A DNA stretch of 64,000 nt from Pseudomonas tolaasii NCPPB 2192 (lineage in GTDB: Bacteria; Pseudomonadota; Gammaproteobacteria; Pseudomonadales; Pseudomonadaceae), in assembly GCF_002813445.1 (NCBI RefSeq), contig NZ_PHHD01000001.1, forward strand, positions 3,286,001 to 3,350,000. Direction: 5' to 3'. The notes under the pieces were generated by a model. It was not told the origin of the DNA. It worked only from the letters and a program-made list of their open reading frames with translations, and searched no databases. The translations under genes and the position numbers were made by a program. Each line of letters starts with the position of its first letter. Within the stretch, counting starts at the first letter, position 1. Below, piece by piece: positions 49,290 through 57,126 of the stretch.

Positions 49290-51739
49290 GCCGGCACCTC
49301 CAGCTGTTTGACGGGGATCACATCGAATTCTTTCTTCAGCAATGGCTGTTCCAGGCGCTCCTTCCACGGGTCCTGTTCGAACGACAGCGAAAATTGCAGC
49401 CGTTCGTTAAGCGCCTTGCGCCGTTCCGGGTCTTCCAGCACGGCTTTCTTGATATGCTCCATGCCCACCCGTTGCAGGTAGTGCACGGTGCGCTCCAGGT
49501 AAAAAGCTTCTTCGCGGTACAGCTGCAGGAACGCGCCGTTGTACTCGCGCACTTCTTCGGCGGTTTTCAGCTTGACGAAGAACTCCGCGACTTCGGTTTT
49601 GATCCCGCCGTTGCCGCCGATGTACATCTCCCAGCCGGAGTCGACGCCGATAATTCCCACATCTTTAATGCCTGCTTCCGAGCAATTGCGTGGGCAACCG
49701 GACACCGCCAGCTTCACCTTGTGCGGCGACCACATTTTGAACAGGTCATGCTCCAGTTCGATGCCCAGCTGCGTCGAGTTCTGCGTGCCAAAGCGGCAGA
49801 ACTCGCTGCCGACGCAGGTCTTCACGGTGCGGATGGATTTGCCGTAGGCATGCCCGGACGGCATGTCGAGGTCTTTCCACACACCCGGCAAATCCTGCTT
49901 CTTGATGCCCAGCAGGTCGATGCGCTGGCCGCCGGTGACCTTGACCATCGGCACGTTGTACTTGTCGGCCACGTCGGCAATGCGCCGCAGTTCTGAAGGA
50001 TTGGTCACACCGCCCCACATCCGTGGGACTACGGAGTAAGTGCCGTCTTTCTGAATATTGGCGTGGGCCCTTTCGTTGATGAGGCGCGATTGCGGGTCGT
50101 CCCTGGCTTCGCCGGGCCAGGTGGAAATCAGGTAGTAATTCAGCGCAGGGCGGCAGGTGGCGCAGCCATTCGGTGTGCGCCAGTTCAGGTAGCTCATGGT
50201 GCCGGCGATGGTCAGCAGGTGCTGGTCGCGGATGGCTTGGCGGATTTGCCCGTGATTGAGGTCGCTGCAACCGCAAATGGCCTTTTCGCTTTTCGGTTTG
50301 ACGTCGGCCGCGCCGCCCACGGTGTTGATCAGGATTTGCTCCACCAAACCTGCACAAGAACCGCAGGAACTGGCGGCCTTGGTGTGTTTTTTCACCTCAT
50401 CGACACTGAACAGCCCCTGTTCCTGGATCGCCTTGACGATGGTGCCCTTGCACACGCCGTTGCAGCCGCAGACTTCGGCGTTGTCGGCCATGCTCATGGC
50501 TTTGTCCTGGCCTTGATGGCCGACATCGCCCAAGGCGTTTTCGCCGAACATCAGGTGATCGCGGATCTCGCCAATGGCATGGTTCTCACGGATCTGACGG
50601 AAATACCAACCGCCGTCGGCGGTGTCACCGTACAGGCAGGCTCCGACGAGGATGTCGTCCTTGATCACCAGTTTTTTGTACACGCCGCCAATCGGGTCGG
50701 AGAGGGTGATGGTCTCGGTGCCTTCACCGCCCATGAAGTCGCCGGCGGAGAACAGGTCGATACCGGTGACCTTCAGCTTGGTCGAGGTGACCGAGCCTTT
50801 ATAAGTGGCGAAACCCAACTGAGCGAGGTGGTTGGCGCAGACCTTGGCCTGTTCGAACAAAGGGGCCACCAACCCGTAGGCAATGCCACGATGGCTGGCG
50901 CATTCGCCGATTGCGTAGATGCGCGGGTCGTAGGTTTGCAGGGTGTCGTTGACCAGAATCCCGCGGTTGCACGGAATGCCGGATTTTTCCGCCAGTTCGG
51001 TGTTGGGGCGAATGCCGGCGGCCATCACCACCAGGTCGGCGGGAATGATGTCGCCATTTTTGAATTGCACCGAGCCGACCCGGCCATTGCCGGCATCGTG
51101 CAACGCCTGGGTTTGTTCGCACAGGCGAAACACCAGGCCACGGCTTTCCAGTTCGGTTTGCAGCAATTGGCCACTGGTCTTGTCCAGTTGCCGCTCCAGC
51201 AACCACTCGCCGATGTGCACCACGGTCACCTGCATGCCGCGCAGCATCAGGCCGTTGGCGGCTTCCAGGCCGAGCAGGCCGCCGCCGATCACCACCGCGT
51301 GCTTGTGGGTTTTGGCGGTGTTGATCATGGCTTGGGTGTCGGCGATGTCGCGGTAGCCGATGACACCCTGCAACGTATTGCCCGGAATCGGCAGGATGAA
51401 CGGCGTCGAGCCGGTGGCAATCAACAGGCGGTCGTACTCGGCCTCGGTGCCGTCTTCGGCAATGACGATGCGTTTGACGCGATCAATCTGCACCACCTTG
51501 CGGTTGAGTAACAGTTTGATGTTGTTGTTCAGGTACCAGTCGAGGTCGTTGAGCACGATCTCTTCGAAGGTCTGCTCACCGGCGAGCACCGGCGACAGCA
51601 GAATGCGGTTGTAGTTGGTGTGCGGCTCGGCGCCGAACACGGTGATGTCGTACAGGTCGTTGCTCAGCTTGAGCAATTCTTCAAGGGTGCGAACCCCGGC
51701 CATGCCGTTGCCGATCATCACCAATTTGAGTTTTTTCAT
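49286..51739 (-). CDS. nirB: Nitrite reductase [NAD(P)H] large subunit
   Basis: Reduces nitrite to ammonium. The 817 residues hold an N-terminal FAD/NAD(P)H module (VMIGNGMAGVRTLEELL), two BFD-type cysteine clusters (CGCNGVCKG..SSCGSCAG and CGCSDLNHG..NGCATCRPA) and the siroheme/[4Fe-4S] site (TCVGSEFCRFG, SGCPRNCSEA). ATG 51739 has GGAG upstream. The leader before it contains a terminator and hexaloop hairpins. Confidence 0.96.
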   Translation of the reverse strand: MKKLKLVMIGNGMAGVRTLEELLKLSNDLYDITVFGAEPHTNYNRILLSPVLAGEQTFEEIVLNDLDWYLNNNIKLLLNRKVVQIDRVKRIVIAEDGTEAEYDRLLIATGSTPFILPIPGNTLQGVIGYRDIADTQAMINTAKTHKHAVVIGGGLLGLEAANGLMLRGMQVTVVHIGEWLLERQLDKTSGQLLQTELESRGLVFRLCEQTQALHDAGNGRVGSVQFKNGDIIPADLVVMAAGIRPNTELAEKSGIPCNRGILVNDTLQTYDPRIYAIGECASHRGIAYGLVAPLFEQAKVCANHLAQLGFATYKGSVTSTKLKVTGIDLFSAGDFMGGEGTETITLSDPIGGVYKKLVIKDDILVGACLYGDTADGGWYFRQIRENHAIGEIRDHLMFGENALGDVGHQGQDKAMSMADNAEVCGCNGVCKGTIVKAIQEQGLFSVDEVKKHTKAASSCGSCAGLVEQILINTVGGAADVKPKSEKAICGCSDLNHGQIRQAIRDQHLLTIAGTMSYLNWRTPNGCATCRPALNYYLISTWPGEARDDPQSRLINERAHANIQKDGTYSVVPRMWGGVTNPSELRRIADVADKYNVPMVKVTGGQRIDLLGIKKQDLPGVWKDLDMPSGHAYGKSIRTVKTCVGSEFCRFGTQNSTQLGIELEHDLFKMWSPHKVKLAVSGCPRNCSEAGIKDVGIIGVDSGWEMYIGGNGGIKTEVAEFFVKLKTAEEVREYNGAFLQLYREEAFYLERTVHYLQRVGMEHIKKAVLEDPERRKALNERLQFSLSFEQDPWKERLEQPLLKKEFDVIPVKQLEVPA

Positions 51740-51775
51740 GTCGTTCTCCGCAATGGCTCGACAAATCGCGCGCAA

Positions 51776-51823
51776 ACAAAAAAGGCGTCCCCGCTGTTTA
51801 TCCAGCGAGGACGCCTTTGTCCT
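51776..51823 (-). promoter_or_regulatory. nirB leader: intrinsic terminator with overlapping ANTAR-type P2 hairpin
   Basis: On the minus strand, AGGAC-AAAGGC-GTCCT (51823-51808) forms a hairpin with a six-base loop having A at 1 and G at 4. Its right half is shared with the 5' arm of a strong terminator, AAAGGCGTCCTCGCTG with CAGCGGGGACGCCTTT (51818-51781), followed by six T. The two structures exclude each other, as in NasR/EutV-type antitermination. Confidence 0.8.
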
Positions 51824-51825
51824 GG

Positions 51826-51869
51826 TCCCGTTCTCTCGGGAAACTCGCCCCTTCGACGTTGAAGGGGCG
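51826..51869 (-). promoter_or_regulatory. nirB leader: upstream hexaloop hairpins (P1 candidates)
   Basis: Two further hairpins precede P2 on the minus strand: CGCCCCTTC-AACGTC-GAAGGGGCG (51869-51846) and TCCCG-AGAGAA-CGGGA (51841-51826). Both loops have six bases with A1 and G4. Either could act as P1 of the ANTAR dimer target. Confidence 0.7.
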
Positions 51870-51972
51870 GCTATATGTGGGGTGTTGGATTAACCAATGC
51901 AGCGCTTGTGCCAAGTCGGGTGGCGCCCGGTTTTATTGGGCTTGCGCCCGGCGCGTGGCTGCATTGCGCGCT
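51870..51972. other. Gap between kinase stop and nirB leader hairpins
   Basis: About 100 bases holding the likely promoter of the nirB operon, or the 3' region of the upstream transcript. A GCGCCCGG/CCGGGCGC-type hairpin is visible near 51923-51952. No gene is seen. Confidence 0.4.
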
Positions 51973-53643
51973 TTAGTGGTGCAGCAGCCAGTACAAAAGC
52001 ACCAGATTGATCAACAAGGAGGCCATCGCCAGGGTTTGCCAGACCTTCAACGGTTCACGCTCCAGCAAGGGCCGGGGCCGCACGCTCAGTTCATGGCGGT
52101 CGGCCTGCTCCAGCACCAATAACCATTCTTCGGCGGTTTCATAACGTTGCGCGGGTTGCGCGGCCACCGCCTTTTCCAGGCTGAGCGGTAACCAATCCGG
52201 CAAGTCGGGACGATAGCGACTGGCGCTGACAGGCAAGGTGAACCGCGGTCGCTGGAAGGCTTCGATTTCACCGTAGGGATAGTGACCGGTCAGCAGGTAA
52301 TACAAGGTTACGCCTACGCCATACAAATCCTGCTGTGGTGTAGGCCGCTCACCACCGAACGCCTCAGGTGCGATAAAACTGGGTGTGCCGGGCAGCAGGT
52401 GGGCGCGGTCCTCGGAGAGTCCCGGGCAATAGGCCAGGCCAAAGTCCAGCACGCGCAGTTCGCCGTCGTCGCCCAGCAACAGGTTTTCCGGCTTGATGTC
52501 GCGATGCAGGATCTGCCGTCGATGCAGCATGCCCACCGCCCGCAGCAAGCGCTCGGCGATGGACTGCCATTGCGCCAGGGGCAACGGGCCTTGTTGCTTG
52601 AACAGCTCTGCCAGGGTTTGCCCGGAATATTCGCGCATCACGTAGTACAAATGCTGACGACCGGCGGCGGCGTGCACTTCAGGAAACGCACGCCCGGCCA
52701 CCCGCCGCAGAAACCACTCCTCCGATAACAAGGCCTGGCCGGCGTCGCTGTCATCGTCGCGGTGAAGGGGCAAGGTTTTCAGCAGCCAGGCTTGCTGCTG
52801 GGTATCACGCACCCGGTACACAATGGACTGCCGGCTCTGCGAGAGCAGGCATTCGACCTGCCAGCCTTCAAAGCGCTGGCCGGGTTTGAGGGGCGGCGGC
52901 AATGGCCATTGCTGCAACTGCACCAGCGCATCGCCGAGAGTGGCCGCGCCGAGCTGGTCGATGCGCACCAGCAGCGCGCTGGCGTTGTCCAGGCTGCCGG
53001 CCAGGTGCGCGGCATTGACCAGTGTGTTGACCGCCACATCCAGGTCCGTTTGCTCGCGCAGGATCGCGCGAATGCTGTGTTCGCCCAGGGTGGCCCACAC
53101 GCCGTCGGTGAGCAGCAGGAAACATTCGCCCTCGCGCAACTCGCCGTCCATGAAGTCCAGCACGAGGTGCTGATCGAGGCCGAGGGCGCGCTTGAGCACG
53201 TGTTGCATGCCCGGTTGCTCCCACACGTGATCCTCGGTGATGCGCTGCAGCTCGTCGTCAAACCAGCGGTACACCCGGCAATCGCCCACATGGGCGAGGG
53301 TAAAACGCTGGCCGCGAAACACCAGTGCGCTGAGGGTCGTCAGCAGCGGCTGGCCACCGCCGTTGGCCTGCAGCCAACGGTTTTGTGCGAGCAGCAGCCG
53401 TTCGAGTGCCTGGGCCACGCCCCAGGTTTGCGGCGTGGCGTAATAGTCCAGGGCCAGCGCCTGCAGGGTCGAGCGCGCAGCCAGGCCGCCATCGGCGCAT
53501 TGGCTCACGCCGTCGGCCAATGCGCACAAATAGCCTTTGCTCGCGGCCAATTCCGCCACGGGGGTGACCACCCGCAGTGCGTCCTGATTTTCCGCTCGAG
53601 GCCCAATGGCGCTGGCCTGAGCGATGCTCAGTTGCAGGCTCAT
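51973..53643 (-). CDS. Membrane-anchored PP2C phosphatase/Ser-Thr kinase fusion
   Basis: A 556-residue protein. The PP2C domain is at residues ~1-235 (GPRAENQDALRV, ALADGVSQCADGG, LAHVGDCRVYRW). The protein kinase domain is at ~265-515 (HRDIKPENLLLGDDG, LDFGLAYCPG). A single C-terminal TM helix follows (LAMASLLINLVLLYWLLHH). Its ATG overlaps the stop of the nitrate transporter, so the two are translated together. This suggests phosphorylation control of nitrate uptake or reduction. ATG 53643 also marks the start of the family-like MSLQLSIAQASAIGPR. Confidence 0.93.
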   Translation of the reverse strand: MSLQLSIAQASAIGPRAENQDALRVVTPVAELAASKGYLCALADGVSQCADGGLAARSTLQALALDYYATPQTWGVAQALERLLLAQNRWLQANGGGQPLLTTLSALVFRGQRFTLAHVGDCRVYRWFDDELQRITEDHVWEQPGMQHVLKRALGLDQHLVLDFMDGELREGECFLLLTDGVWATLGEHSIRAILREQTDLDVAVNTLVNAAHLAGSLDNASALLVRIDQLGAATLGDALVQLQQWPLPPPLKPGQRFEGWQVECLLSQSRQSIVYRVRDTQQQAWLLKTLPLHRDDDSDAGQALLSEEWFLRRVAGRAFPEVHAAAGRQHLYYVMREYSGQTLAELFKQQGPLPLAQWQSIAERLLRAVGMLHRRQILHRDIKPENLLLGDDGELRVLDFGLAYCPGLSEDRAHLLPGTPSFIAPEAFGGERPTPQQDLYGVGVTLYYLLTGHYPYGEIEAFQRPRFTLPVSASRYRPDLPDWLPLSLEKAVAAQPAQRYETAEEWLLVLEQADRHELSVRPRPLLEREPLKVWQTLAMASLLINLVLLYWLLHH

Positions 53644-54854
53644 CAGACGCGGGCGGCAGTCACGGCAGCCGAGCCCCAGGTGGTTCTCCAGCGACGTTTG
53701 ACGCCATGCAGGCCGAACCAGGCCAGCACGCCAAGGCTGGCGAACAACCACAAGGCCATCTGGTAGCTGCCGGTGCTTTGCTTGATTGCGCCCATGCCGG
53801 CCGCCAGCGCAAAACCACCGATGCCGCCTGCCATGCCGATCAGGCCGGTCATCACGCCGATTTCACGGCGAAAGCGCTGGGGCACCAGCTGGAACACTGC
53901 GCCGTTTCCTGCGCCAAGGCCTAGCATCGTGCAGACGAAAAGAGCCAATGCCGCGTAGGAACTGGGCAGGTTGAATCCCACCGCCGCGATGCAGATGGCC
54001 GCCACGCTGTACATGGCGAGCAAGGTACGAATACCGCCGAAACGGTCGGCCAGCGCGCCACCCAGCGGGCGCATCAGGCTGCCGCCGAACACGCAGGCGG
54101 CGGTGTAGTAGCCGGCAGTCACAGGGCTCAGGCCATATTGGTCGTTGAAGTAGCCGGGCAGGGCGCTGGCCAGGCCGATGAAACCGCCGAAGGTCACGCT
54201 GTAGAAGAACATGAACCACCAGCTGTCGCGGTCGCCCAAGGCTTTGAAGTAGTCAGCCATGGACTTGGCTTTCGGGCGCTGCGGCGCATTGCGTGCGAGC
54301 CAGGCGAAGACGATCAGCGTGATCACCAGTGGAATCAGCGCAAAGCCGAACACGTTGCTCCAGCCAAACGCGGCGGCCAGCACCGGTGCCAGCAAGGCAG
54401 CAAACACAGTGCCGGAGTTGCCGGCGCCGGCGATGCCCATGGCTTTGCCTTGATGTTCAGCCGGGTACCACTGGGACGCGAGCGGCAGGGCGACCGCAAA
54501 GGATGCACCGGCCATGCCCAGGAACACACCCAGCAACAATGCTTGTTCATAGCTGTGAATGCCGAGCTTCCAGGCGCCCAACAGCGCTGCGATGACAATC
54601 GCCTGGCCGATCAGCCCGGCGGTTTTGGGTGACAGCTTGTCGGCCAGCATACCCATCAGAAAGCGCAGCACCGCGCCTGCCAGGATTGGCGTCGCCACGA
54701 CCAGGCCACGCTGCTGGGTGGTCAGGTGCAGGTCGGCGGCAATCTGTACCGCCAAGGGGCCCAGCAGGTACCAGACCATGAAACTCAGGTCGAAATACAG
54801 GAACGCGGCAAACAGGGTCGGGGTGTGCCCGGATTTCCAGAAGCTTGATTTCAT
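53643..54854 (-). CDS. nasA: Nitrate/nitrite transporter, MFS family
   Basis: A 403-residue major-facilitator protein of the NarK/NrtP family with about twelve TM helices. The nitrate signatures are AGAGNSGTVFAALLAP and GAGNGAVFQLVPQRF; R in GAVLRFLMGMLADK fits the conserved helix-2 Arg. ATG 54854 follows GAGGTGCGTG. It is the first gene of a transcript with the PP2C/kinase and is preceded by an ANTAR-type leader. Confidence 0.94.
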   Translation of the reverse strand: MKSSFWKSGHTPTLFAAFLYFDLSFMVWYLLGPLAVQIAADLHLTTQQRGLVVATPILAGAVLRFLMGMLADKLSPKTAGLIGQAIVIAALLGAWKLGIHSYEQALLLGVFLGMAGASFAVALPLASQWYPAEHQGKAMGIAGAGNSGTVFAALLAPVLAAAFGWSNVFGFALIPLVITLIVFAWLARNAPQRPKAKSMADYFKALGDRDSWWFMFFYSVTFGGFIGLASALPGYFNDQYGLSPVTAGYYTAACVFGGSLMRPLGGALADRFGGIRTLLAMYSVAAICIAAVGFNLPSSYAALALFVCTMLGLGAGNGAVFQLVPQRFRREIGVMTGLIGMAGGIGGFALAAGMGAIKQSTGSYQMALWLFASLGVLAWFGLHGVKRRWRTTWGSAAVTAARV

Positions 54855-54950
54855 CACGCACCTCAACGGTTGGGGTCTTGTCAGAAGGCCAAGTGATGGA
54901 GCAACCCGTAGCAGGCCGCCCCACCGGCCCCATGCACTGGGGCCAAAACG

Positions 54951-55030
54951 AAAAAACGCCGCCACCGGGTTCGCGAGGGCAAACCGGATGGGCGACGTCT
55001 TTGTCGTGGAGGGGCAACCGCCGTTGGTTA
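54951..55030 (-). promoter_or_regulatory. Nitrate transporter leader: ANTAR-type hairpins and terminator
   Basis: Minus strand: P1 is TAACC-AACGGC-GGTTG (55030-55015) and P2 is CGAC-AAAGAC-GTCG (55006-54993). Both have six-base loops with A1 and G4. P2 shares GACGTCG with the 5' side of a terminator hairpin (CGCCCATCCGGTT with AACCCGGTGGCG) that ends in six T at 54956-54951. NasT is encoded just upstream. Confidence 0.78.
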
Positions 55031-55064
55031 CCTGTGATGAATGCTTAGCAAGAGCTGAGCCAGA

Positions 55065-55640
55065 TCAGCCGAGCAACTCGCTCATGGCGATAATCTGCTC
55101 CGCCACCTGGATCAGTTTCTGCTGGCGGCTCATGGCCTGGCGGCGCATCAAGGTGTAGGCCTCTTCCTCATTGCAATGCTTCATTTTCATCAGCATGCCC
55201 TTGGCCAGCTCGATGCGTTTGCGCTCGGCGAGCTGCTGGTCGCGGGCCTGCAACTGAGCGCGCAGGGCCTGGTCGCTCTCGAAGCGCGCCATGGCCACGT
55301 CGAGAATCGGCTGCAGGCGCTGGGCCTGAATGCCCTCGACAATGTAGGCACTGACGCCGGACTTGATCGCCTGGCGCATGACGTTCGGGTCGTGCTCGTC
55401 GGTAAACATCACGATGGCCCGGGGTTGGTCGCGGCTGACCAGCACCACTTGCTCCATCACATCGCGCCCGGGTGACTCGGTATCGATCAGGATCACGTCC
55501 GGGCGCACCGTTTCGACGCGCGCGGGCAGGTCGATGGTCAGGCCGGACTCGTCGATCACCTCGAAACCGGCTTCAATCAGCGCAGCCCTGAGGCGGCCGA
55601 CCTTGCGCGGGGTGTCGTCGATCAACAGGATTCGTAACAT
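55065..55640 (-). CDS. nasT: ANTAR-domain antiterminator NasT
   Basis: A 191-residue response-regulator-like protein. The receiver-like domain occupies ~1-120 (MLRILLIDDTPRKVGRLRAA). The C-terminal ANTAR RNA-binding domain is at ~130-185 (AERKIELAKGMLMKMK-like segment, EEEAYTLMRRQAM). It would stabilise the P1/P2 leader hairpins and prevent termination when nitrate releases it from NasS. It starts 13 bases after the nasS stop with GGAG before the ATG. Confidence 0.95.
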   Translation of the reverse strand: MLRILLIDDTPRKVGRLRAALIEAGFEVIDESGLTIDLPARVETVRPDVILIDTESPGRDVMEQVVLVSRDQPRAIVMFTDEHDPNVMRQAIKSGVSAYIVEGIQAQRLQPILDVAMARFESDQALRAQLQARDQQLAERKRIELAKGMLMKMKHCNEEEAYTLMRRQAMSRQQKLIQVAEQIIAMSELLG

Positions 55641-55653
55641 ATCCGTTCTCCTG

Positions 55654-56880
55654 TCAGCGCAAGGCCTGAAGGCCGGTGTCATCGGCCATGGCGTGCAGGC
55701 GGAAGCTGCGGGCGTAGGCGGCGGGGGCGGCGCCGTCCCAGACTTTGCCGTCGATCAATTGGCTGCTGCGCAGGTCTTCTTTGCTGGCCTGCACGCCCAC
55801 AGCACCGGCTGCCTGGCGGTACAGCTCAAGCTGTTGCACTTGACGGGCAATACCGAGGTAGTCCGGGTCTTCGCGCAACAGGCCCCAACGTCGAAATTGA
55901 GTCATGAACCACATGCCGTCGGACACATAGGGCAGGTTCACTTCGCCCTCAGCAAAAAAGCGCAGGGCGTGAGGGTCTTGCCAGCGGTTGCCCAGCCCGT
56001 CCTCATAAGTGCCCAGCAGGCGAGGCTCGATACAGTCCAGCGGCGCGTCAAGGTAATCGCGGGCGCTGAGCAGTTGTGCTGTAGAACGACGGTTTTCCTG
56101 GCTTTCTTCTATAAAACGGCTGGCCTCCAGGATCGCCATGATCAGTATGCGGGCAGTATTGGGGTATTGGTCGACGAAGGCCTGGGTGCAGCCGAGGACT
56201 TTTTCAGGATGGTTGGGCCAGATCGCCTGAGTCGTGGCCAACGTAAAGCCCTGGTTCTGTTTCACCGCACTGGCGCACCACGGTTCACCCACACAGAAAC
56301 CGTCAATACGCCCGGCTTGCAGGTGCGCGACCATCTGCGGCGGTGGTACGACCACGCTGTTTACATCCTGCAATGGATGAATGCCTTGGCTTGCCAGCCA
56401 GTAGTACAGCCACATGGCGTGAGTGCCTGTGGGAAATGTCTGGGCGAAAGTCAGTTTTGTTCGGCTTTGGTGCACGTGGTGGTCCAGCGCCTCAGGAGTG
56501 ATCACCCCTTGTTGTTGCAAACCGTGGGACAGGTTGATGCTCTGGCCATTTTGATTGAGCCCCATCAATACGGCCATGTCGATCGGCGCGACGCCGCCGA
56601 TGCCCAGGTGCACGGCGTAGATCAGCCCATACAGGCTGTGGGCGGCGTCCAGTTCACCGTTGACCAGTTTGTCGCGCAGGTTGGCCCAGGAGGATTGGCG
56701 TTTGAGGTTGAGCGTCAGGCCATAGGGCTGGGCAAAGCCCTGGGTGGCGGCAACCACCAGCGAGGCGCAATCGGTCAGGGCCATGAAGCCAAGGTCGAGG
56801 CTGCTTTTTTCCGGGCCATCGCTGCCGTTTACCCAGGCCAGCGGATTGTTCACCGGGCTGTTGCCGACCGAATCGTTCAT
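55654..56880 (-). CDS. nasS: Nitrate/nitrite sensor NasS
   Basis: A 408-residue protein of the NrtA/SsuA binding-protein family but with no signal peptide, so cytoplasmic: it binds nitrate or nitrite and sequesters NasT when the anion is absent. Segments seen are DLGFMALTDCASLVVAATQG, NGELDAAHSLYGLIYAVHLG and IDGFCVGEPWCASAV. ATG 56880 has AGGTAGG upstream. First gene of the nasS-nasT pair, preceded by its own leader terminator. Confidence 0.94.
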   Translation of the reverse strand: MNDSVGNSPVNNPLAWVNGSDGPEKSSLDLGFMALTDCASLVVAATQGFAQPYGLTLNLKRQSSWANLRDKLVNGELDAAHSLYGLIYAVHLGIGGVAPIDMAVLMGLNQNGQSINLSHGLQQQGVITPEALDHHVHQSRTKLTFAQTFPTGTHAMWLYYWLASQGIHPLQDVNSVVVPPPQMVAHLQAGRIDGFCVGEPWCASAVKQNQGFTLATTQAIWPNHPEKVLGCTQAFVDQYPNTARILIMAILEASRFIEESQENRRSTAQLLSARDYLDAPLDCIEPRLLGTYEDGLGNRWQDPHALRFFAEGEVNLPYVSDGMWFMTQFRRWGLLREDPDYLGIARQVQQLELYRQAAGAVGVQASKEDLRSSQLIDGKVWDGAAPAAYARSFRLHAMADDTGLQALR

Positions 56881-56900
56881 CAACACCTACCTTTTCGCTC

Positions 56901-56983
56901 AAAAAAAACGTCGCTCCTTCAGATGGCGATGCGAGCCATTGCAGGTAGCGACGCCTTTGTCCGTCAGCGCGTTCCGACGTTGG
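56901..56983 (-). promoter_or_regulatory. nasS leader: ANTAR-type hairpins and terminator
   Basis: Minus strand: P1 core CC-AACGTC-GG (56983-56974) with outer GCGCG/CGCGC, and P2 core GAC-AAAGGC-GTC (56961-56950), again with A1 and G4. P2 overlaps a terminator built on AGCGACG-type arms (CGTCGCT at 56953-56947 with AGCGACG at 56915-56909 on the minus strand) and eight T. The pairings are weaker than in the other two leaders. Confidence 0.65.
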
Positions 56984-57126
56984 CGCGCGCTCTGATAAAG
57001 AGTCGTTAGCAAGGCACATGCCATGGGCCGAAAGGCGCGGTCCGCCGTCAGCTTTCCATCAAGATTGAAAGCCGACCGCCTCTCAGTATGGCGACCTCTT
57101 TACGCCAGCCTGCCAGGAACCCCACG
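56984..57126. other. Intergenic region between nasS and the secretin gene
   Basis: Divergent promoters for nasS and the secretin must lie here. I see no further structure apart from an ATG at 57088, an alternative start of the secretin gene. Confidence 0.4.
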
